Below, piece after piece: positions 59,593 through 64,000 of a stretch of DNA of 64,000 nucleotides. Position numbers and translations under genes: made by a program. How positions within the stretch are numbered: the first letter of the stretch is position 1; each line of letters opens with the position of its first letter. The DNA lies in NCBI RefSeq assembly GCF_014280435.1, contig NZ_CP060388.1:3051501-3115500 (forward strand), in the 5' to 3' direction. The stretch comes from Sphingobium sp. KCTC 72723 (GTDB lineage Bacteria; Pseudomonadota; Alphaproteobacteria; Sphingomonadales; Sphingomonadaceae). A model generated the notes under the pieces. The model was not told the origin of the DNA and searched no databases. It saw nothing but the letters and a program-made list of their open reading frames with translations.

Positions 59593-61188
59593 TCAGGGCG
59601 CTCTATTCGTCGGAGCGCCCTTTTCCGTTAGCTTATTGGCGATCGTGGCGCCGATTTCCGCGCTGGCGGTGATTCCCTGCGTAAAGGGATGGTCGCGCAT
59701 CAGATAGGGTATCGCGCCAAAGGCTATCCGGCCCGCGATGATGGCGGGCGATTGCAGGATATAGTCGTCCCCCACATCGGGGACATCGTCGCCCTCTTCG
59801 AGCAATTGGGCCTTGAGCCGGGGGAAAGGCAGATCCTTCGTCTCCAGCGGCTTTTGGCCACGCGCGTCGATGAAGATGGCATAATGATGGGTCGTGCCAT
59901 CGACAGTAATGGATGTGCCGTCTTCGGCCACGTCCATATCATAATCGGTTCCCAGTTCGAGCAGCGCGATCACGCCCGCCTTGTTCAGCGCCAGCAGACG
60001 GCGAATGGATTCCGACGGGATGGCCGCATAATTATCGATAAAGACGCGGCTTAGCCCCGCGTCGAACCGTGCGCGGTCATCCTCACTCAGATGGGCGACG
60101 ATTGCCTGCACCGCTTCATGCAGGCGCAGGATGGCGTAGCGCCACGGGACGGTGTGGCGTTCCGCCTTGTTCCGTTCGACATCCGCCAGATTATAATGCG
60201 CCCAGCGGAACGGGTCGTGCCGGTTGCGATCGGCGAAATAGGCGTCGGCAAATATATCCGCGTTCAGGCCGGGCAGGGCGATGCGCGCGCTCCATGCCGG
60301 ATCGGCCTGCGCGATTTCCGCCGCCGCCAGCGCGAAGACGCGGTCGAGCAGGCCATGTTCGCCAACCTCTATTTCCTGCGCGATGGCTTGCGGCGTGGCG
60401 ACACGCAGCGGTTCGTAAGGGATGGGGCAATAGAAATCGGCTTCGGGCAAGATGCCCGACCGCGACATCAGCGTGATGGACAGCGCCTGGCTGCCCGCAT
60501 CCCGATCGAACCGCAGGATGCCATCGGCTTGTCTGGCGAAATGGCCATGCTGGGCGGCAACGGCCATGGCCGCGTCGATCGCGCTGAGCGATGTTCCCAT
60601 GATGCCGACCTTGCACGGCGGGATCTGTGCATCGAGCAGGCCGGACCAGGGGCTGGGGAAGAAAGCGCGGGTCGCTTCTTCCTCATCGGGCCAGACATGG
60701 CCAGTTGCGATGACGACGCGATCGAAACGGTGCGGGTCGATGCCCGGCCCGGCCCAGAGCAGGACAGCATCCTCCCGCGCCTCTATATCGGTAACGGCGC
60801 AGGATTCATGGACGTCGATGGCAAAGCCACGCGCCCGGCCGATGTCCAGCAGCGCCAGAAACTGGTCGCGGAAATATTCGCCCAGCAGGATGCGCGGCAG
60901 GAACTGGCGGTCGTGCAGGCCAGTCTTTTCCACGCCATAGCGCGCAAGGCGCGCTGCATCCTGACCCTGCAACCAGTCGAGATAGGTGCAGGTGAGCGGG
61001 GGGATTTCGATGCTGGCGATATTGGCCAGCATCAGGCGGATATTGTCGTTATCATTATAAGGTATACCGACGCCCGCCTGCTCCCCCTGTTCGAAGATCG
61101 AAATGGCGAGCGGCGCGTCCCCGTTAAGAAGCGAGAAGAAACTGTAAAGCCCCGTCGGCCCTGCGCCGACAATGGCAATGCGCTGCAT
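59593..61188 (-). CDS. FAD/NAD(P)-binding protein
   Basis: A 531-residue flavoprotein. The ATG at 61188 gives the normal dinucleotide-binding start R-I-A-I-V-G-A-G-P-T-G-L-Y; a GTG at 61257 would add 23 residues and overlap the catalase end. The N-terminal half has the FAD fold and G-I-M-G-T-S-L-S-A-I-D-A as second Rossmann loop. It resembles the FAD-NAD(P)-binding protein family of unknown function found next to stress genes. Not clearly part of the pathway. Confidence 0.77.
   Translation of the reverse strand: MQRIAIVGAGPTGLYSFFSLLNGDAPLAISIFEQGEQAGVGIPYNDNDNIRLMLANIASIEIPPLTCTYLDWLQGQDAARLARYGVEKTGLHDRQFLPRILLGEYFRDQFLALLDIGRARGFAIDVHESCAVTDIEAREDAVLLWAGPGIDPHRFDRVVIATGHVWPDEEEATRAFFPSPWSGLLDAQIPPCKVGIMGTSLSAIDAAMAVAAQHGHFARQADGILRFDRDAGSQALSITLMSRSGILPEADFYCPIPYEPLRVATPQAIAQEIEVGEHGLLDRVFALAAAEIAQADPAWSARIALPGLNADIFADAYFADRNRHDPFRWAHYNLADVERNKAERHTVPWRYAILRLHEAVQAIVAHLSEDDRARFDAGLSRVFIDNYAAIPSESIRRLLALNKAGVIALLELGTDYDMDVAEDGTSITVDGTTHHYAIFIDARGQKPLETKDLPFPRLKAQLLEEGDDVPDVGDDYILQSPAIIAGRIAFGAIPYLMRDHPFTQGITASAEIGATIANKLTEKGAPTNRAP
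59596..59624 (+). terminator. Rho-independent terminator
   Basis: GGGCGCTC/GAGCGCCC 8-bp stem with 9-nt loop followed by TTTT, right after the GlsB-type gene and overlapping the 3' end of the convergent flavoprotein gene. Confidence 0.75.
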
Positions 61189-61253
61189 GGTCTGTTTGCC
61201 CCCGGACAGGTGGGCGGCGGGCGATGGTTGCATCATCCCGCCGCCGGTCATGT

Positions 61254-63398
61254 TCACGCCAGATCGCGGACCTTTGGCTCACGCGCCCAGTGGCGCTTGG
61301 TCCCGACCTTGATGAAGGATTCGATCGGCACGACGCCCTCGTCCGGTTCGACATTGGCCTTGTCCAGCAAGATCTGCGTCCCCTTGCAATGGGCGATGGT
61401 CTTGCAATGGGCAAAGGCATCCATGAACCATTGCACCGCCGCGCCGTCCTTCGTCAGCTTCTCCGCTGCATCGGGCATCAGGATGGAGGCGATGGCGTCG
61501 AACATGACGGACGGCGACCCGGCCAGTTGTCCGTCAGCCTTGAGCGTGCCGCCCTTCACCTTGATCCCGCCGACCTTGGGCGCGACGAGGAAGGCAGTGC
61601 CGCCCGCCTTTTCGATCTGTCCCTTGAGCGTGTCGATGGCGGCCTTGTCCGACCCGTCGGCAAACAATATGCCGACCTTGCGCCCGGTCAGTATGTCCTT
61701 CGCCTGTTTCTGGATCGACAGCGCGTCGGACACTGCCATGTCGATGGGGGTCTTCGCGGCTTTCGCAGCGTCCGGCAGGTCCATGGCCAGACCTTCCGCG
61801 ACACGCTTGGCCAATGTCTCATCGACATTGCGCAGGCGCGACAGCACGCGGGCGCGGACATGCTCCAGACTGACCTTGGACAGTTCGAACACGATGGCCG
61901 ACGCGATATGTGCCTGCTCATTGTCCGTTTGCGACCGGAAGAACAGCCGCGCCTGGCTGTAATGATCGGCGAACAGGTCGGGGCGGATGCGCAGCTTTTC
62001 CGATCCGTCGTTGCGCTCGTCATTGACGGCGAAGGACGTAAAGCCAGTGGCAGGCGATGCGCGCGGGCCGGCATCCTCGCCCGCTTCGTTCAGGCTGTTG
62101 GGTTCGTAATTGGCGCGGCCGGTCGGCACCAGAGTCTGCATCATGCCGTCGCGCTGCATATTGTGGAACGGGCATTTGGGCGCGTTGATCGGGATCTGGT
62201 GGAAATTGGTAGTGCCGAGCCGCGATTTTTGCGTGTCGAGATAGGAGAAGAGACGCCCCTGCAACAGCGGATCGTTGGAGAAATCGATGCCGGGAATGAT
62301 GTTGCTGGGCAGGAAGGCGACCTGTTCGGTTTCAGCGAAGAAATTATCGACATTGCGGTTCAGCGTCATGCGACCGACGATCTGGACCGGCACGACTTCT
62401 TCGGGGATCAGCTTGGTCGCGTCCAGCACGTCATAGGGCTGCTTGGCGGCCCATGCCTCATCGAACACCTGTATGCCCAGATCCCATTGCGGATAATCGC
62501 CGCCCGCAATCGCTTCGAACAGGTCGCGGCGGTGGAAATCCGGGTCTGCGCCCGCGATCTTGACCGCTTCGTCCCATGTCGTGGATTCGATGCCCAGCAC
62601 CGGCTTCCAGTGGAATTTGACGAAGCGCCCCTCCCCCTTTTCATTGACGAAGCGGAAGCTGTGGACGCCGAATCCTTCCATCATGCGCAACGAGCGGGGA
62701 ATGGCGCGGTCGGACATGGCCCACATGACCATGTGCAGGGTTTCGGGCATCAGGCCGACGAAATCCCAGAAAGTGTCGTGGGCGGAACCAGCCTGCGGAT
62801 AGCCGCGATCCGCCTCCATCTTCACGCTGTGGACCAGATCGGGGAATTTGATCGCGTCCTGAATGAAGAAGACCGGGATGTTGTTGCCGACCAGATCCCA
62901 ATTGCCTGCCTGGGTATAGAGTTTGACGGCAAAGCCGCGCACGTCGCGCGGCGTATCGACCGAACCTGCGCCGCCCGCGACGGTGGAAAAGCGGACGAAC
63001 ACCGGGCAGGTGTCGCCCTTCTTTTGCAGGATCGCGGCCTTGGTCAGTTCCGGGATGGGATTGGTACATTCGAACACGCCATGCGCGCCGGACCCGCGCG
63101 CATGGACGATCCGTTCGGGGATGCGTTCATGGTCGAAATGAAAGATTTTTTCGCGGAGGATGAAATCTTCCAGCAGGGTGGGGCCGCGCGCGCCGGCTTT
63201 CAGGCTATTCTGATTGTCGGCGATGGCATGGCCGTGATTGTCGGTCAGGACCGTGGAGGGATCGTCGCCCTTGACCGTCTGGTGCGTTTCCCCGGCATTG
63301 CCGGTGCCGGTGGAAAAGCCGGGATTGCCTGCGCCGGGCTGATGATCGTGCAGGGCGTTTTCGTTCGCCGGTGAAGTCTTGTCGCCGTTCGCGGGCAT
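61254..63398 (-). CDS. katE: Large-subunit catalase (HPII/KatE type)
   Basis: A 714-residue catalase. Distal His in [12 protein letters not shown], Asn in V-G-N-N-I-P-V-F-F, proximal heme Tyr in [13 protein letters not shown] (the D-T-Q form of HPII-type enzymes), and a C-terminal DJ-1/flavodoxin-like domain of about 150 residues ([11 protein letters not shown]). CAGGAGAATCAGCG precedes the ATG. Removes H2O2; housekeeping stress gene. Confidence 0.94.
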   Translation of the reverse strand: MPANGDKTSPANENALHDHQPGAGNPGFSTGTGNAGETHQTVKGDDPSTVLTDNHGHAIADNQNSLKAGARGPTLLEDFILREKIFHFDHERIPERIVHARGSGAHGVFECTNPIPELTKAAILQKKGDTCPVFVRFSTVAGGAGSVDTPRDVRGFAVKLYTQAGNWDLVGNNIPVFFIQDAIKFPDLVHSVKMEADRGYPQAGSAHDTFWDFVGLMPETLHMVMWAMSDRAIPRSLRMMEGFGVHSFRFVNEKGEGRFVKFHWKPVLGIESTTWDEAVKIAGADPDFHRRDLFEAIAGGDYPQWDLGIQVFDEAWAAKQPYDVLDATKLIPEEVVPVQIVGRMTLNRNVDNFFAETEQVAFLPSNIIPGIDFSNDPLLQGRLFSYLDTQKSRLGTTNFHQIPINAPKCPFHNMQRDGMMQTLVPTGRANYEPNSLNEAGEDAGPRASPATGFTSFAVNDERNDGSEKLRIRPDLFADHYSQARLFFRSQTDNEQAHIASAIVFELSKVSLEHVRARVLSRLRNVDETLAKRVAEGLAMDLPDAAKAAKTPIDMAVSDALSIQKQAKDILTGRKVGILFADGSDKAAIDTLKGQIEKAGGTAFLVAPKVGGIKVKGGTLKADGQLAGSPSVMFDAIASILMPDAAEKLTKDGAAVQWFMDAFAHCKTIAHCKGTQILLDKANVEPDEGVVPIESFIKVGTKRHWAREPKVRDLA

Positions 63399-63514
63399 CG
63401 CTGATTCTCCTGTGGGATGCAGCGATGTGATCGCCGCCAGATTACACAGGGTAACCGTGGGCGAAGCGGGCGGTTCCTCCCCGTGCGATTAAATCGGGCG
63501 GGGCGCAACCTGCA

Positions 63515-64000
63515 TCAAGAGGCCATCACCATGGCGCGACATTCGCCAAGGCCAATGGCGACGCGACCCGGCGCGCTGGCGGTGGCGCGCAGGATGATTT
63601 CGTCGCCATCGGCGATGAAGGCGCGCGTTTCGCCATTGGGCAGCGTGATGGGCGCGGTGCCGCCGACGCTGAGTTCCATCATGCTGCCAAAGCCGTCGCG
63701 CGTAGGGGCGGACAGGGTGCCGGTGCCAAGCAGGTCGCCGGGGTTGAGGTCGCAGCCATTGGATGTGTGGTGCGCGATCATCTGGTGAATGGTCCAGTAC
63801 ATAGAGGTGGCTGGCCCGACGCTCAGGCGCGTTGGCGCTTCGCCCGCATCGCGCATTTTTGTCGTTAGCAGACAGGCTTCGAGCGTCAGGGCAAGCGCGC
63901 CATGCTGCTGATCGTCGGCGTCGTGCAGATAGGGCAGGGGGGCGGGATCGTCATCGGGCCGTGCGGGCTGGGGCAGGCGAAAGGGGGCCATGGCTTCGGC
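63515..64000 (-). CDS. fahA: Fumarylacetoacetase, 3' part only
   Basis: The 162 visible residues are the C-terminal part of fumarylacetoacetase: Y-W-T-I-H-Q-M-I-A-H-H-T-S-N-G-C, L-N-P-G-D-L-L-G-T-G-T-L and I-A-D-G-D-E-I-I-L-R are family signatures. The frame runs off the right window edge, so the start is missing. It cleaves fumarylacetoacetate to fumarate and acetoacetate in the homogentisate route. The last residues are A-M-V-M-A-S. Confidence 0.9.
   Translation of the reverse strand, partial: AEAMAPFRLPQPARPDDDPAPLPYLHDADDQQHGALALTLEACLLTTKMRDAGEAPTRLSVGPATSMYWTIHQMIAHHTSNGCDLNPGDLLGTGTLSAPTRDGFGSMMELSVGGTAPITLPNGETRAFIADGDEIILRATASAPGRVAIGLGECRAMVMAS

Noticed and set aside
1-64000. CRISPR arrays, tRNA or rRNA genes, insertion sequences, integrases, attachment sites
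   Set aside because: No direct-repeat/spacer series, no cloverleaf-like or rRNA-like stretch and no transposase or integrase motif was seen on either strand.

Overview
The window looks like a large catabolic island from a sphingomonad (order Sphingomonadales, e.g. Sphingobium, Novosphingobium or Sphingomonas). I base this on the high G+C content, the two TonB-dependent receptors with the D-I-V-V-T-A-R-R TonB box typical of that group, the abundance of SDR, SnoaL-like, MaoC and acyl-CoA dehydrogenase genes, and the dense ATGA-coupled operons. No genus can be fixed from the sequence alone. I saw no rRNA, tRNA, CRISPR array, transposase or phage gene.

Layout. 1-8.9 kb: a leftward set with two transcription blocks, holding a FAH-fold hydrolase/hydratase, a type I extradiol dioxygenase, three alpha/beta hydrolases, SDRs, an acyl-CoA dehydrogenase, a two-subunit MaoC hydratase and a VOC protein; a GntR regulator is divergent at 9.0 kb. 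9.7-18.6 kb: an acyl-CoA synthetase/SDR operon (left) divergent from a thiolase - FadJ-like - acyl-CoA dehydrogenase - MaoC - SDR operon (right), i.e. a complete CoA-linked beta-oxidation set. 18.7-26 kb: a quinone-reductase/SDR/SnoaL operon, a large LuxR-type (MalT-like) ATPase regulator, and a BKACE - racemase/CoA-transferase operon. 26-36 kb: a TonB receptor followed by an FO synthase (fbiC, cofG-cofH fusion), an SDR and an F420:NADP oxidoreductase in one coupled operon, then two luciferase-like (LLM) F420-type oxidoreductases flanking a KstD-like flavoprotein. 36.3-41.8 kb: an unusual pair of Rieske-oxygenase-like subunits, a TetR regulator, an adrenodoxin-type ferredoxin, a sulfotransferase and an AraC regulator. 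41.9-51.3 kb: SDR, VOC, PTP-type phosphatase, DUF1214-like protein, SnoaL protein, third LLM protein, APH-like phosphotransferase, MFS transporter, 3-hydroxyisobutyrate-dehydrogenase-like and CMD-like proteins. 51.4-58.9 kb: second MFS, second AraC, second TonB receptor, SDR, SnoaL protein and a cytochrome P450. 59-64 kb: ordinary genes (small membrane proteins, FAD/NAD(P)-binding protein, large catalase, fumarylacetoacetase).

How it may work together (inference). Two TonB receptors and two MFS permeases would import or export a poorly soluble substrate; P450, the Rieske pair, the KstD-like flavoprotein, SDRs, LLM reductases and SnoaL-like proteins would modify a polycyclic or alicyclic skeleton; CoA ligase, acyl-CoA dehydrogenases, MaoC hydratases, FadJ-like protein, thiolase and an AMACR-like racemase would remove side chains or ring remnants; the extradiol dioxygenase with hydrolases and FAH protein would cleave a catechol ring. 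This is the general shape of steroid or terpenoid degradation, but the substrate is not proven by the sequence.

The three observations I consider most novel are: (1) the adjacent Rieske-oxygenase-like subunits with complementary losses, one keeping only the [2Fe-2S] ligands and the other only the mononuclear iron ligands; (2) deazaflavin (F420) chemistry built into a proteobacterial catabolic cluster; (3) a shared 16-bp palindrome, consensus CCTRTC-N4-GAYAGG, in front of at least eight transcription units, which suggests one regulon covering the whole island.
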